A stretch of 64,000 bases of DNA from Kribbella sp. ALI-6-A (GCF_001984195.1 NZ_MTQN01000010.1:248001-312000); one strand, 5' to 3'; shown: positions 38,005 to 46,606, counted from the stretch's first letter. Translations and numbers: made by a program. Notes: generated from the letters alone by a model not told the origin.

Positions 38005-39150
38005 CTAGCGCAGTCCGGCGAAGAACTCGCGCACGTCGGCGAGCAGCAGGTCCGGCTCCTCCAGGGCGGCGAAGTGTCCGCCCCGGTCGACGTCGGTCCA
38101 CCGGACGATCGTGTTCTCCCGCTCGGCGTACCGGCGGATGCCGACGTCGTGGGCGAAGACGATCGCGGCGGTCGGCACGCCGGAGTTCTCCAGCGCCGCG
38201 CCCCACGCGCCGCCTTGCGCGTAGCCGACGTACGCCGCCGAGCCGGCCGAAGCGGTCAGCCAGTAGATCATCACGTTGGTGAGCAACGTGTCGCGGTTGA
38301 TGAGCTGGTCCGGCAGCGTCGCCCGCGGGTGAGTCCACTCGCGGAACTTGTCCATGATCCAGGCCAGCTGCCCGACCGGTGAGTCGACCAATCCGTAGGC
38401 CAGCGCCTGCGGGCGCGTCGACTGGATCGCGATGTAGCCGAACTCCTCCTGCATGAACGCGCCGACCCGCGCGATCCGGTCCTGCTCCAGCGGCGTCAGC
38501 GTCGCGAGCTCGTCGTCCGGCAGCGGGAACGGCGGGAGCGCCGGTCCGCCGTTCACGTGAACGCCGACGACCCGCTCGCGATCGGCCCGGGCGACCTCCG
38601 GCGAGACCGCTCCGCCGATGTCACCGCCCTGTACGCCGTACCGCTGATAGCCCAGCCGGTTCATCAGCTCGGCCCACGCGCGTCCAATCCGGTCGGTGGT
38701 CCAGCCTTCGCTCGCGATCGGCGTCGAGAACCCGAACCCGGGCAGCGACGGGATCACCACGTGGAACGCGTCGGCCGCCGTACCGCCGTACGCGACCGGA
38801 TTGGTCAACGGCCCGATCAGGTCGACGAACTCGACGAACGAGCCGGGCCAGCCGTGCGTCAGCAGCAGCGGCAACGCGTCCGGCTCGGCCGACCGGATGT
38901 GCAGAAAGTGGATCCGCTGCCCGTCGATCTCGGTCGTGTACTGCGGGAACTCGTTCAGCCGCTGCTCGGCCTTGCGCCAGTCGTAGTCGTCGCGCCAGTA
39001 GCCGACCAGTTCACTCAGCCAGCTCACCGGTACGCCGGTGTCCCAGCCGTCGCCCGGCAGGGGAGCGGGCAAACGGGCCTCGGTGAGCCGGCGCTGGAGG
39101 TCGTCGAGGGTGGCCTGCGGGACGTCGATGCGGAACGGGGTGATCGTCAT
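38005..39150 (-). CDS. Epoxide hydrolase (EHN-type)
   Basis: 381 residues. N-terminal EHN domain (about 1-105, FRIDVPQATLDDLQRRL, YWRDDYDWRKAE), then an alpha/beta hydrolase core with the oxyanion motif HGWPGS, nucleophile Asp in QGGDIGG, and a late RGGHFAALEEP histidine. This is the juvenile-hormone/microsomal epoxide hydrolase pattern. Soluble, no signal peptide. Divergent from the WYL regulator, its likely controller, across 63 bp. Confidence 0.9.
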   Translation of the reverse strand: MTITPFRIDVPQATLDDLQRRLTEARLPAPLPGDGWDTGVPVSWLSELVGYWRDDYDWRKAEQRLNEFPQYTTEIDGQRIHFLHIRSAEPDALPLLLTHGWPGSFVEFVDLIGPLTNPVAYGGTAADAFHVVIPSLPGFGFSTPIASEGWTTDRIGRAWAELMNRLGYQRYGVQGGDIGGAVSPEVARADRERVVGVHVNGGPALPPFPLPDDELATLTPLEQDRIARVGAFMQEEFGYIAIQSTRPQALAYGLVDSPVGQLAWIMDKFREWTHPRATLPDQLINRDTLLTNVMIYWLTASAGSAAYVGYAQGGAWGAALENSGVPTAAIVFAHDVGIRRYAERENTIVRWTDVDRGGHFAALEEPDLLLADVREFFAGLR

Positions 39151-39213
39151 GTCTTCGACTCTGTCAGCTGGTTAGGTCAGCTTCAGTCCTAGCTTGCTGA
39201 GAGACTTCTGGAC

Positions 39214-40146
39214 ATGTTGGAGACCTCGGCACGGCTGCTCAAACTGCTCTCGCTGCTGCAGACCCCGCGCGACTGGTCCGGCGAAACCTTGGCTCGCGAG
39301 CTCGGCGTCGGCGCGCGGACCGTGCGCCGGGACGTCGACAAGCTGCGCAACCTCGGCTACCCGGTCGAGGCGGTCGCCGGAGTCGCGGGCTACCGGCTCG
39401 GCGCTGGGGCGTCGTTGCCGCCGTTGCTGCTGGACGACGACGAGGCCGTCGCGGTGGCGATCGGTCTGCGCGCGTCGGCGGCCGGGGGAGTGGCCGGGCT
39501 GGAGGAGTCGTCGGTGCGGGCGCTGACCAAGCTGGAACAGGTTCTGCCGTCGCGGCTGCGGCATCGGGTCCGGCTACTGCAGTCGGTCGCCGTACCGGCT
39601 GCTCAGGGAGGGGTTGTCGATCCGGAGGTGTTGCTGGTCGTGGCCGCGGTGTGCCGGGACCATCAGCAGTTGCGGTTCGACTACCGGTCCCACGACGGTA
39701 CGGCGAGCGTCCGGGCGACCGAGCCGCATCGGCTCGTCCACACCGGGCGGCGGTGGTACCTGACGGCGTGGGATCTCGATCGGGAGGACTGGCGGACCTA
39801 TCGGTTGGACCGGATGACTCCCCGCATCCCGACCGGGCCGCGGTTCACTCCGCGCGAGGTTCCGGACCTGGCGGCGACCGGCGCCGGCATCGCGTCCGGG
39901 GCCTATCGCTACCAGGCGGTCTTTCGCCTGCGGGCCTCGGCGGCCAAGGTTGCCGACCGGTTGGCGTCGTCGGTCGCCACGGTCGAGGCCGTCGACGACA
40001 CCACTTGCCTGGTCAGCACCGGCTCCAACTCACTGGACGAACTCGTGCTCTACATGGGCCTGCTGGGCTTCGCTTTCGAGGTCGTCTCACCACCGGAAGT
40101 CGCCGACCATGTCCGTGCCGTGGCGGCCCGGCTCGCGGGCGCTTAG
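39214..40146 (+). CDS. WYL-domain (YafY-type) transcriptional regulator
   Basis: 310 residues. N-terminal HTH_11 (about 5-60, ARELGVGARTVRRDVDKLRNLGYPV) and WYL domain (about 145-215, FDYRSHDGTASVRATEPHRLVHTGRRWYLTAWD), with a WCX extension. WYL regulators sense nucleic-acid or small ligands. It is divergent from the epoxide hydrolase, with repeated GTCAGCT in the gap, and probably controls it. Confidence 0.9.
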   Translation: MLETSARLLKLLSLLQTPRDWSGETLARELGVGARTVRRDVDKLRNLGYPVEAVAGVAGYRLGAGASLPPLLLDDDEAVAVAIGLRASAAGGVAGLEESSVRALTKLEQVLPSRLRHRVRLLQSVAVPAAQGGVVDPEVLLVVAAVCRDHQQLRFDYRSHDGTASVRATEPHRLVHTGRRWYLTAWDLDREDWRTYRLDRMTPRIPTGPRFTPREVPDLAATGAGIASGAYRYQAVFRLRASAAKVADRLASSVATVEAVDDTTCLVSTGSNSLDELVLYMGLLGFAFEVVSPPEVADHVRAVAARLAGA

Positions 40147-40204
40147 TACTCGCGCGGCCTGGAATACCGACGCGGTGCTGTTGGGGTGCAACTAGGCTGC
40201 CGGC

Positions 40205-41092
40205 GTGAGCCTCGACATTCCTGACCAGGTCCGCAAGACGGTCGTGGCCGACGGGAACGAGGCCTGGTTGGACGAGCTGCCTGGCATGGTCGAATCGCTG
40301 GCCCAGGAGTGGTCTCTGCTGATCGGGTCCAGCTTCGCGGGCGGCCACGCCGCCCTGGTCGTCGAGGTGACGCTGGTCGACGGAACTCCGGCGGTCCTCA
40401 AGATCGGTGTGCCAGGTCGGGACGTCGGGCCGGAGGCCCTGGCGTTACGCCTGGCGGACGGAGAGGGATGCGCCAAGCTGTTGGGCGAAGACGTGGGTCG
40501 GCAGGCTCTTTTGCTGGAGCGCCTCGGGGCTCCGATGTACGACACCGTGGCCGACCCTGCACGCCGCCACAACTTGCTGTGCGACGTGGCAGTTCGCCTG
40601 TGGCGTCCGATCGGTCCCGACATCAACCTTCCGACCGGCGCGACGTTGGCTGAGCGGTACGCCGATCGGCTGCCAGAACTGTGGGAGCAGGCCGGGCGGC
40701 CGTGTTCACCGGCCACTGTGGCGGACGCGCTGAACTGCATGAATCGTCGTCGCCTCGCCCACGACGATCGGTCCGCGGTTCTGGTCCACGGTGATGTCCA
40801 CGAGATGAACGCCCTGCGGGCGAGTGACGGCAGCTACAAGCTCATCGATCCTGCCGGGTTGCGCGCCGAACCGGCGTGCGATCTCGGCACCATCGTGCGG
40901 TGCAACCCGGACCTCGGCGACGACCTGTGGGTGCGGACTCAGCAGCTGGCGGCGCGCACGGGCGTGGATGCCACCGCCATTTGGGAATGGGGAACCATCC
41001 ACCGAGTCGTCAGCGGCGTCTACGCCTGCAGCATCGGCTTTCAGCCCTTCGGCGATCTCCTGCTGGCGGAAGCGGATCGCCTCTCGGCGTAG
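40205..41092 (+). CDS. Aminoglycoside phosphotransferase, APH(6)-like
   Basis: 295 residues of the APH(6)/streptomycin 6-kinase type. Lys in AVLKIGVPG, catalytic loop VHGDVHEMNAL and IDPAGLRAEPACDLG are in place. It may phosphorylate streptomycin-like aminoglycosides or another amino-sugar alcohol; resistance is not shown. GTG 40205 lacks a ribosome binding site but follows TAGGCT (40193-40198) by 6 nt, so it is probably leaderless. Confidence 0.85.
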   Translation: MSLDIPDQVRKTVVADGNEAWLDELPGMVESLAQEWSLLIGSSFAGGHAALVVEVTLVDGTPAVLKIGVPGRDVGPEALALRLADGEGCAKLLGEDVGRQALLLERLGAPMYDTVADPARRHNLLCDVAVRLWRPIGPDINLPTGATLAERYADRLPELWEQAGRPCSPATVADALNCMNRRRLAHDDRSAVLVHGDVHEMNALRASDGSYKLIDPAGLRAEPACDLGTIVRCNPDLGDDLWVRTQQLAARTGVDATAIWEWGTIHRVVSGVYACSIGFQPFGDLLLAEADRLSA

Positions 41093-41140
41093 TCACCGGA
41101 CAGTGCGGCGGTCCGAGCTGGAGTACTAGGGTCGCACCTC

Positions 41141-41947
41141 ATGGAAGACCAGTACGTCGAGACGGTGCTCGGGCGCATTCGCCTGCGGGTCGGGGGAGAC
41201 GGGCCGGCGATCGTGTTCTGGCCCAGCCTGCTGATGGACGGGACGCTGTGGAACGCCCAGGCGGAGCACTTCGCCGGCCGGTTCCGCGTCGTACTGGTGG
41301 ATCCGCCGGGGCACGGCGGCAGCAGCCCACTGCGACGGGGGTTCAGCTTCGCCGAATGCGCTCAGGTGGTGGTGCAGCTGCTCGATGCCCTCGGCATCGA
41401 TCGGGCGCATCTGGTCGGCAACTCCTGGGGCGGCATGATCGGCGGCACCTTCGCCGCGCTGCACCCGGACCGGATCGATCGTGCGGTTCTGATGAACGCC
41501 ACCGCTTCGCCGGCCGGCCTGCGGCACAAGGCCGAATACTCGGTGCTGGTCACGGCCGCCCGGCTTCTGGGTGGGATGCGTGGTCCGCTGGTCGACCCGG
41601 TCCGGGACGCCTTCCTGGGCCCGACCAGCCGGCGCGACCGTCCCGAGGTTGTTGCCTTCGTCAATGATCTGGCGCGACGTGCGGAGGTCGGGTCGGTCCG
41701 GCACGCGGTCACCAGTGTGGTGCCGCGCCGGCCCGACCAGCGGGAGCTGTTCGGCGCGATCAAGGCTCCAGTGCTGGTCGTCGCCGGTCGTGAGGACGCG
41801 ACTTTCGCGGTCGCGGAGACGCGGGTGATGGCCGACGCGATTCCGGGCGCGACGTTCGCCGTACTGGAAGGCACCGCTCACCTGGCCGCGCTGGAGAACC
41901 CGGTCGAGGTCAACGCGCTGATCGATGCCTTCCTGGCGGGTCAGTAG
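41141..41947 (+). CDS. Alpha/beta hydrolase
   Basis: 268 residues, full alpha/beta hydrolase fold with VDPPGHGGS, nucleophile elbow GNSWGG, acid in AGREDATF and His in GTAHLAALENP. It resembles 3-oxoadipate enol-lactonase and haloperoxidase relatives. TAGGGT (41127-41132) lies 8 nt before ATG and there is no Shine-Dalgarno, so it may be leaderless. Its stop overlaps the convergent SDR gene by 7 bp. Confidence 0.87.
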   Translation: MEDQYVETVLGRIRLRVGGDGPAIVFWPSLLMDGTLWNAQAEHFAGRFRVVLVDPPGHGGSSPLRRGFSFAECAQVVVQLLDALGIDRAHLVGNSWGGMIGGTFAALHPDRIDRAVLMNATASPAGLRHKAEYSVLVTAARLLGGMRGPLVDPVRDAFLGPTSRRDRPEVVAFVNDLARRAEVGSVRHAVTSVVPRRPDQRELFGAIKAPVLVVAGREDATFAVAETRVMADAIPGATFAVLEGTAHLAALENPVEVNALIDAFLAGQ

Positions 41948-42843
41948 TCCGTCGAGGTGCTGACGTGCGCCCACTGCTCGGCTTCCTCGGCGCGCGCGAC
42001 CGACGACTTGCGGGCGGTCTCCAGCGCGTCCCTGCCGAGCAGTAGCCGCAGCGGCGGGTTGTCGAGGGCAACGATCTCGACGATCGCCCGGGCCGCCTTC
42101 GCCGGATCGCCCGGCTGCTTGCCGTCGTTCTCGCGGCGGTAGGTGTTGATCGCACCGACGGTGGATTCGTAGTCCGGGCCGACCGGCGGGATCGTCATCG
42201 ACGAACCACCCCAGTCGGTGCGGAAGGCGCCCGGCTCGACGATCGTCACCTTCACGCCGAACGGCTTGACCTCGTTGTTCAGCACCTCGCTGAAGCCCTC
42301 GACGGCGTACTTCGCGGTCTGGTACGCACCCATGCCCGGCGTACCGCCGACCCGGCCGCCGATCGACGAGAACTGCAGGAAGTGGCCGCCGCGCTGCTCA
42401 CGGAACACCGGCAGCGCCGCGCGGGTCACGTTGACGACCCCGAACAGGTTCGTCTCGACCTGGGCCCGGAAGTCGTCCTCGGCCATCTCCTCGATCGGCA
42501 CACTGTTCGCGTAGCCGGCGTTGTTCGCCACCACGTCCAGGCCGCCGAACGCGTCCAGTGCGACCTGGACCGCCGCGCGGGCGGCCGCCGCGTCGGTCAC
42601 GTCGAGCGCGACCGCGCGCACCTGGTCGCCGTACTTCGCGACCATGTCGTCGAGCTGCTCGGGGGTGCGGGCGGTCGCGACCACGCGGTCACCCGCCTCG
42701 AGAGCGGCCAGGGCGAGCTCGCGGCCGAGACCGCGGGAGCTGCCGGTGATCAGCCAGGTCTTGCCGTGGTCGGGCCTGCTGCCGGTTGCGTTGGGCCCAC
42801 CGGTCATCGCACTGGGGCCATCACCGGTCTTTACAGAGGACAT
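41941..42843 (-). CDS. Short-chain dehydrogenase/reductase
   Basis: 300 residues. Classical SDR motifs: TGxxxGxG as TGSSRGLG, NNAG as NNAGYAN, catalytic Ser in FSSIGG and YxxxK as YQTAK. The NADP(H) preference is suggested by Arg after the first glycine motif. Start at 42843 follows GAGGAAG. It is divergent from the TetR gene, with two matched operators between them, so it is the regulator's likely target. Substrate unknown. Confidence 0.9.
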   Translation of the reverse strand: MSSVKTGDGPSAMTGGPNATGSRPDHGKTWLITGSSRGLGRELALAALEAGDRVVATARTPEQLDDMVAKYGDQVRAVALDVTDAAAARAAVQVALDAFGGLDVVANNAGYANSVPIEEMAEDDFRAQVETNLFGVVNVTRAALPVFREQRGGHFLQFSSIGGRVGGTPGMGAYQTAKYAVEGFSEVLNNEVKPFGVKVTIVEPGAFRTDWGGSSMTIPPVGPDYESTVGAINTYRRENDGKQPGDPAKAARAIVEIVALDNPPLRLLLGRDALETARKSSVARAEEAEQWAHVSTSTDY

Positions 42844-42866
42844 GTCGTCTTCCTCGCTTTCGCTAA

Positions 42867-42933
42867 CTAACCGACTGGTTGGATACATCTCTAGGAAACA
42901 CCCTTGCTGGCGATTAATCAACCGACCGGTTGG
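42867..42933. promoter_or_regulatory. Two TetR operators between SDR and TetR genes
   Basis: CTAACCGACTGGTTGG (42867-42882) and TCAACCGACCGGTTGG (42918-42933) share YYAACCGACYGGTTGG. Site 2 ends 4 nt before the TetR -10 (TACGCT, 42938-42943) and site 1 is close to the SDR start, so one regulator can shut both promoters. Confidence 0.75.
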
Positions 42934-42950
42934 TTGCTACGCTGGACGGC

Positions 42951-43841
42951 ATGGAGCGTGAGGTGCCGGGGAGTGGGGTCCGGGCTCGGCGGCGGCCGGA
43001 GCGGGTGCCGGGCGAGCCGGAGCGGGTTGCGGACGAGCCGGAAGGGGTGCCGGGCGAGCCGGAACGGGCACCGGGCGAGTCGGAAGAGGTGCCGGGTGAG
43101 TGGGAGCGGGTCCCGGGCGAGTCGGAAGAAGTGCCGGGTGAGTGGGAGCGGGTCCCGGGCGAGCCGGAACGGATGCCAGGCGAGCCGGGGTGGGTGCCGG
43201 GTGAGCCGGAACGGGTGCCGGGCGGGCCAGGGCGGGTGCCGGGCACGTCGGAACGGATGCCAGGCAAGCCGGAGCGGGTGCCAGGCAAGACTCGTGATGC
43301 CGAGCGGACGCGCCGGAAGATTCTGGCGGCGGCGACCGAGGAGTTCGCTCAGTTGGGCATCGCCGGGGCTCGGGTCAACCGGATTGCCGAGGTGGCCGGC
43401 TGCAACAAGGCGATGCTCTACGCGTACTACGGCAACAAGGACCAGCTGTTCGACGCGGTTTTCACGACGTACGTCGAGGCGTACCTGGCCGAGGTCGGGT
43501 TCAGCGCGGAGGATCTGCCGGCGTACGCGGGGCGGGTGTTCGACTACTTCGAGGAGCATCCCGAGCATCTGCGGCTGGCGGTCTGGTACCGGCTGGAGCG
43601 GCCGGGCAGTGCGCGGTTGGAGGTCGTGCTCGACGTCAACGCGGACCGGCTCGGTGAGCTGGAGCGGGTCCTGAGGTCCGGCGTCGTGTCGAGTGACTTC
43701 AGCCCGGTCGAGTTGCTGTCGCTGGTGCAGGCCATCGCGACCAGCTGGTCGTCGATGAACCCGGAGTTCGAGTCCGCGGTGCCCGGCCGGGCGGTCCGGC
43801 GGCGGGCGGTCGTCGAAGCGGTCCGGCGACTGCTGAAGTAG
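42951..43841 (+). CDS. TetR-family regulator with N-terminal heptad-repeat extension
   Basis: 296 residues. Residues 1-18 are basic, 19-109 are thirteen degenerate VPGEPER heptads, and the TetR DNA-binding domain starts only at about 112 (RTRRKILAAATEEFAQLG, VAGCNKAMLYAYYGNKDQLF). The C-terminal domain is about 175-296. TACGCT lies 7 nt before ATG with no Shine-Dalgarno, so the mRNA is probably leaderless and translation starts before the repeats. An internal start after the repeats is possible but has no better signal. Confidence 0.85.
   Translation: MEREVPGSGVRARRRPERVPGEPERVADEPEGVPGEPERAPGESEEVPGEWERVPGESEEVPGEWERVPGEPERMPGEPGWVPGEPERVPGGPGRVPGTSERMPGKPERVPGKTRDAERTRRKILAAATEEFAQLGIAGARVNRIAEVAGCNKAMLYAYYGNKDQLFDAVFTTYVEAYLAEVGFSAEDLPAYAGRVFDYFEEHPEHLRLAVWYRLERPGSARLEVVLDVNADRLGELERVLRSGVVSSDFSPVELLSLVQAIATSWSSMNPEFESAVPGRAVRRRAVVEAVRRLLK
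43005..43289 (+). repeat. 21-bp coding tandem repeat in the TetR gene
   Basis: Thirteen 21-bp units (43005-43277) plus a 12-bp partial, each close to GTGCCGGGCGAGCCGGAGCG-G and encoding VPGEPER variants such as VPGESEE, VPGEWER and MPGKPER. Copies vary at second heptad half but keep V/M/A-P-G. Confidence 0.9.
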
Positions 43842-43982
43842 TTGCCTCCAGCACCTGTTTTCGGGTGTGGTCCGGAGCACACCGGATTCTCAGCTGTTTC
43901 CTCTGTTGGCCCGATGGAGTTCTCAGGTGGGCGAGGTCTACTCGGTCTCAGGAAGAACGAAGCCTGAGGAGGCGCAGGGACC

Positions 43983-45419
43983 ATGGACGAGGGACAGCAG
44001 CAGGGGCCGGTACCGCAAGGGCCCCAGCAGCACTGGCAGCAGCAGGGATATCCGCCGCCCGGCTACGTGTCGTACGGGTACCCGCAGCCCGGTCCGTGGC
44101 AGGGACAGCCGTTTCAGCAGCCGCCGAAGCGCCGCCGCCGGATGCCGGCGATGATCGGCGCGCTGGGTCTGGCCGCTGTGCTCGTGACCGGGTCGGTGGC
44201 CTGGGGCATCGACCAGCACGCCGCGGCCCACTCCTCGCAGCTCGCCCAGGCCCTCAGCCCGGCGGACGTCGCGGCGAAGGTGTCGCCCGGGCTGGTGAAC
44301 GTGAACACCGTGCTCGGCTTCGAAGGGGCCCGCGCCGCCGGGACCGGCATCGTGCTGACGCCCGACGGCGAGGTGCTCACCAATCACCACGTCGTCCAGG
44401 GTGCGACGCAGATCAGCGTGGTCGACGTCGGCAACGGCAAGACCTACCAGGCCAGCGTCGTCGGGTACGACGACAACCACGACGTCGCCGTCCTGAAGCT
44501 GAAGGACGCCTCCGGTCTGCAGACGGCCAAGATCGGCGACTCGTCCAGCGTGAAACTCGGCGACCAGGTGGTCGGGATCGGCAACGCCGGCGGCGTCGGC
44601 GGGCAGCCGAGCTACGCGGCCGGCAAGGTGACCGGGCTGAACCAGGCGATCACCGCGACCGACGAGTCCGGACAGGACCCGGAGAACCTGACCGGCCTGA
44701 TCGCGACCGACGCGAACATCCAGGCCGGCGACTCCGGCGGCCCGCTGGCCAACACGTCCGGCGAGGTGGTCGGCGTCGACACCGCCGGCTCCGGCGGCTC
44801 CGGCAGCCAGAACCAGCCCGGGCAGACGGCGTTCGACCCCGGCAACCCCGGATTCGGCAACCCAGGATCTGGCGATCCCGGATTCGGCGACCCAGGATCT
44901 GGCAACCCAGGATCTGGCAACCCAGGATCTGGCAACCCAGGATTCGGCGACCCCGGATTCGGCAACGGCGGCTTCGGCGGCGGTCAGTCCCAGGGAGACG
45001 GTCAGGGCGACGGTCCGGGCAGCCAGGGCAACAGCCAGGGCAACACGACGACCCCGACCCAGGGCTTCGCGATCCCGATCAACCAGGCGATGGCGATCGC
45101 CGACCAGATCGAGTCCGGCCAAGCCTCGGCCGACGTCCACATCGGCGCCTCCCCGATCCTCGGCATCACGGTGCTCGCCAACGGCACCCAGGGCGCGGTC
45201 GTCAACGACGTGGTCGCCAACGGCAAAGCCGCCCAGGCGGGCCTGTCGGCCGGCGACGTCATCACCAGGGTCGGCGGTACGGCGGTCGACTCGGCCGACG
45301 CCCTGGCCACCGCGCTGAACGAGCACCACCCCGGCGACAAGGTCGCCGTCACCTGGATCGACCAGACCGGTCGGCAGCACACCGCCGACATCGAACTCAC
45401 CACCGGACCGGTCCGCTGA
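43983..45419 (+). CDS. HtrA/DegP-like membrane-anchored serine protease with PDZ domain
   Basis: 478 residues. A Gln/Pro/Gly-rich cytoplasmic N-terminus (1-48), a KRRRR stop and one TM helix (about 54-75), a trypsin-like domain with His136, Asp167 and Ser251 (GDSGGPL), and a C-terminal PDZ domain (about 375-475). A Gly/Asn/Pro insert including nine pentapeptides (288-332) interrupts the protease domain before the FAIPIN strand. It should degrade or refold damaged proteins outside the membrane. A CTCAGG/CCTGAG dyad overlaps the approach to the GGAGG ribosome binding site. Confidence 0.92.
   Translation: MDEGQQQGPVPQGPQQHWQQQGYPPPGYVSYGYPQPGPWQGQPFQQPPKRRRRMPAMIGALGLAAVLVTGSVAWGIDQHAAAHSSQLAQALSPADVAAKVSPGLVNVNTVLGFEGARAAGTGIVLTPDGEVLTNHHVVQGATQISVVDVGNGKTYQASVVGYDDNHDVAVLKLKDASGLQTAKIGDSSSVKLGDQVVGIGNAGGVGGQPSYAAGKVTGLNQAITATDESGQDPENLTGLIATDANIQAGDSGGPLANTSGEVVGVDTAGSGGSGSQNQPGQTAFDPGNPGFGNPGSGDPGFGDPGSGNPGSGNPGSGNPGFGDPGFGNGGFGGGQSQGDGQGDGPGSQGNSQGNTTTPTQGFAIPINQAMAIADQIESGQASADVHIGASPILGITVLANGTQGAVVNDVVANGKAAQAGLSAGDVITRVGGTAVDSADALATALNEHHPGDKVAVTWIDQTGRQHTADIELTTGPVR
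44844..44978 (+). repeat. 15-bp coding repeats, nine [ND]PG[FS]G units
   Basis: Nine 15-bp units encode NPGFG, NPGSG, DPGFG, DPGSG and variants (last NGGFG). Several consecutive units are identical at DNA level (AACCCAGGATCTGGC three times in a row), so copy number may vary. Confidence 0.9.
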
Positions 45420-45449
45420 CGCCTCCCCCCACGCAGCGGACCGAACAAA

Positions 45450-45493
45450 CCGGGCCCGGCCGGCGCCACCCCCTCAGGCGCAGCCGGGCCCGG
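45450..45493. terminator. Terminator hairpin between convergent genes
   Basis: CCGGGCCCGGC and GCGCC on one arm pair with GGCGC and GCCGGGCCCGG on the other, with small interior mismatches. It overlaps the last codons of the epimerase gene and lies just past the HtrA stop. Confidence 0.6.
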
Positions 45494-46352
45494 CTGCTGC
45501 CTGCGTGAAGCCGTCCCGCCACGAGCCGTACACCGGTGTCCATCCCAAATCCTTGCGGGCGTGCGTGTTGTCCGCGCCCCGGGCCCAGCCCGACCTCGCC
45601 GTCTGCACCACCTCCGGCGCCGCCGCTCCGACCGCCCGCGCGAACACCGGCAGCCATTCACTCGCCGCCGCCGGTACGTCGTCCACCACGTTGACGACAC
45701 CGGTCGGCCACCCGAGCGCCTCGACCGCACTCGCCGCCGCATCTTCGACGTGCAGGAAGCTGCTGACATCGGCGTTGCTGACGAGCGAGCCCTCGTGGAG
45801 CTGTGTAGTCCTCAAGCCGCCCGGAGCGAACCAAGTGCCTGGCCCGTACAGAGCGCCGTACCGGAGGACGACCCATTCAGGCAGTTCGCCGGCGATGCGT
45901 TCCATCGTCGCCACCGCGTCGACCATGCTGCGCCGGCTCTCGGACTCCGCCGCCAGATCGAGCGGAGTCTCCTCGCCGGCCGGCCCGTCACCCGGCTCGT
46001 AGACCCACGCGATGCTCTGCACCACGATCCGCCGTGTGCCCGCCGCCAGCGCCGCGTCCACCAGGTTCCGCGTGCCCACCCTGCGGATCCTCCCGTTGGC
46101 CGCGAAGTCGAGGTCGGCGAGATCGGTCAATTGGTGCATCACGATCTCCGGCGCCGCAGTCGTCACCGCGTCCCGCAAGCCGTCGGCGTCGAACACGTCA
46201 CCCACGACCGCCCGTGCCCCCTGGCTTCTCAACACCTCCGCGTCCGCCGTACGGCGCGTCAGCGCGGTCACCTCATGCCCCGCCGCGACCAGGCGCGGCA
46301 GCAGCCGCCGACCGACGACCCCGGTCGCCCCGGCGAGGAAGATCCGGCTCAC
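45474..46352 (-). CDS. NAD(P)-dependent epimerase/reductase (atypical SDR)
   Basis: 292 residues, extended SDR fold: nucleotide motif IFLAGATGVVGRRLLPRL, NxxR-type NGRIRRVGTRNLVDAAL, and YGALYGPGTWF near the substrate pocket. The usual YxxxK is not obvious, so it may be a non-catalytic or atypical reductase. GTG 46352 follows GAGGAGG and overlaps the stop of a 19-codon upstream ORF (GTGA). Substrate unknown. Confidence 0.85.
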   Translation of the reverse strand: MSRIFLAGATGVVGRRLLPRLVAAGHEVTALTRRTADAEVLRSQGARAVVGDVFDADGLRDAVTTAAPEIVMHQLTDLADLDFAANGRIRRVGTRNLVDAALAAGTRRIVVQSIAWVYEPGDGPAGEETPLDLAAESESRRSMVDAVATMERIAGELPEWVVLRYGALYGPGTWFAPGGLRTTQLHEGSLVSNADVSSFLHVEDAAASAVEALGWPTGVVNVVDDVPAAASEWLPVFARAVGAAAPEVVQTARSGWARGADNTHARKDLGWTPVYGSWRDGFTQAAAGPGCA

Positions 46353-46408
46353 CGCAGCGCCTCCTCGCTCACCCAGGTCGGCATCCGTCCGTCCACCAGC
46401 TCGGTCAT
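46349..46408 (-). CDS. 19-residue leader ORF coupled to the epimerase
   Basis: ATG 46408 encodes MTELVDGRMPTWVSEEALR and stops in the GTGA overlap with the epimerase start. TACGGT lies 7 nt before this ATG on the minus strand with no Shine-Dalgarno, which predicts a leaderless transcript beginning at the mini-ORF. Its last codons contain the GAGGAGG used by the epimerase. It therefore looks like a translation-coupling leader; the peptide may have no function. Confidence 0.5.
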   Translation of the reverse strand: MTELVDGRMPTWVSEEALR

Positions 46409-46425
46409 TCACCAAACCGTAGGTG

Positions 46426-46437
46426 CGAGGCGCCTCG
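46426..46437. promoter_or_regulatory. 12-bp palindrome upstream of the epimerase leader
   Basis: CGAGGCGCCTCG is a perfect palindrome immediately upstream of the predicted TACGGT -10 element. It is a candidate operator for the divergent TetR regulator. Confidence 0.4.
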
Positions 46438-46540
46438 GCAGGATGGGCCACTTCGATCGTGCTCCGGTGGGCCACCCGATCGGGCTCACCCAGCCGGTCG
46501 CGGGTGCGGTGTGGCCCGCCTGATCGGGCATGCTGTGCCG

Positions 46541-46606
46541 GTGAATGCAACGGCTGCCCGCGCGACCGCGCGTTCCGTGCTCGCCGACCGGGAGCTGACG
46601 TCGTGA
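46541..46606 (+). CDS. Possible 21-residue leader ORF coupled to TetR
   Basis: GTG 46541 opens a 21-codon frame (VNATAARATARSVLADRELT, then S) whose TGA overlaps the TetR GTG (GTGA). Its end contains the GGGAG that precedes the TetR start. It mirrors the epimerase leader on the opposite strand. Promoter support is weaker (CATGCT 7 nt upstream). Confidence 0.3.
   Translation: MNATAARATARSVLADRELTS

Noticed and set aside
40205..41092. Acquired antibiotic-resistance gene
   Set aside because: APH(6)-like fold is clear, but base composition and context match the chromosome and there is no mobile element; a resistance role is not supported.
43005..43289. CRISPR array
   Set aside because: The 21-bp repeats are contiguous without spacers and in frame with the TetR coding sequence.
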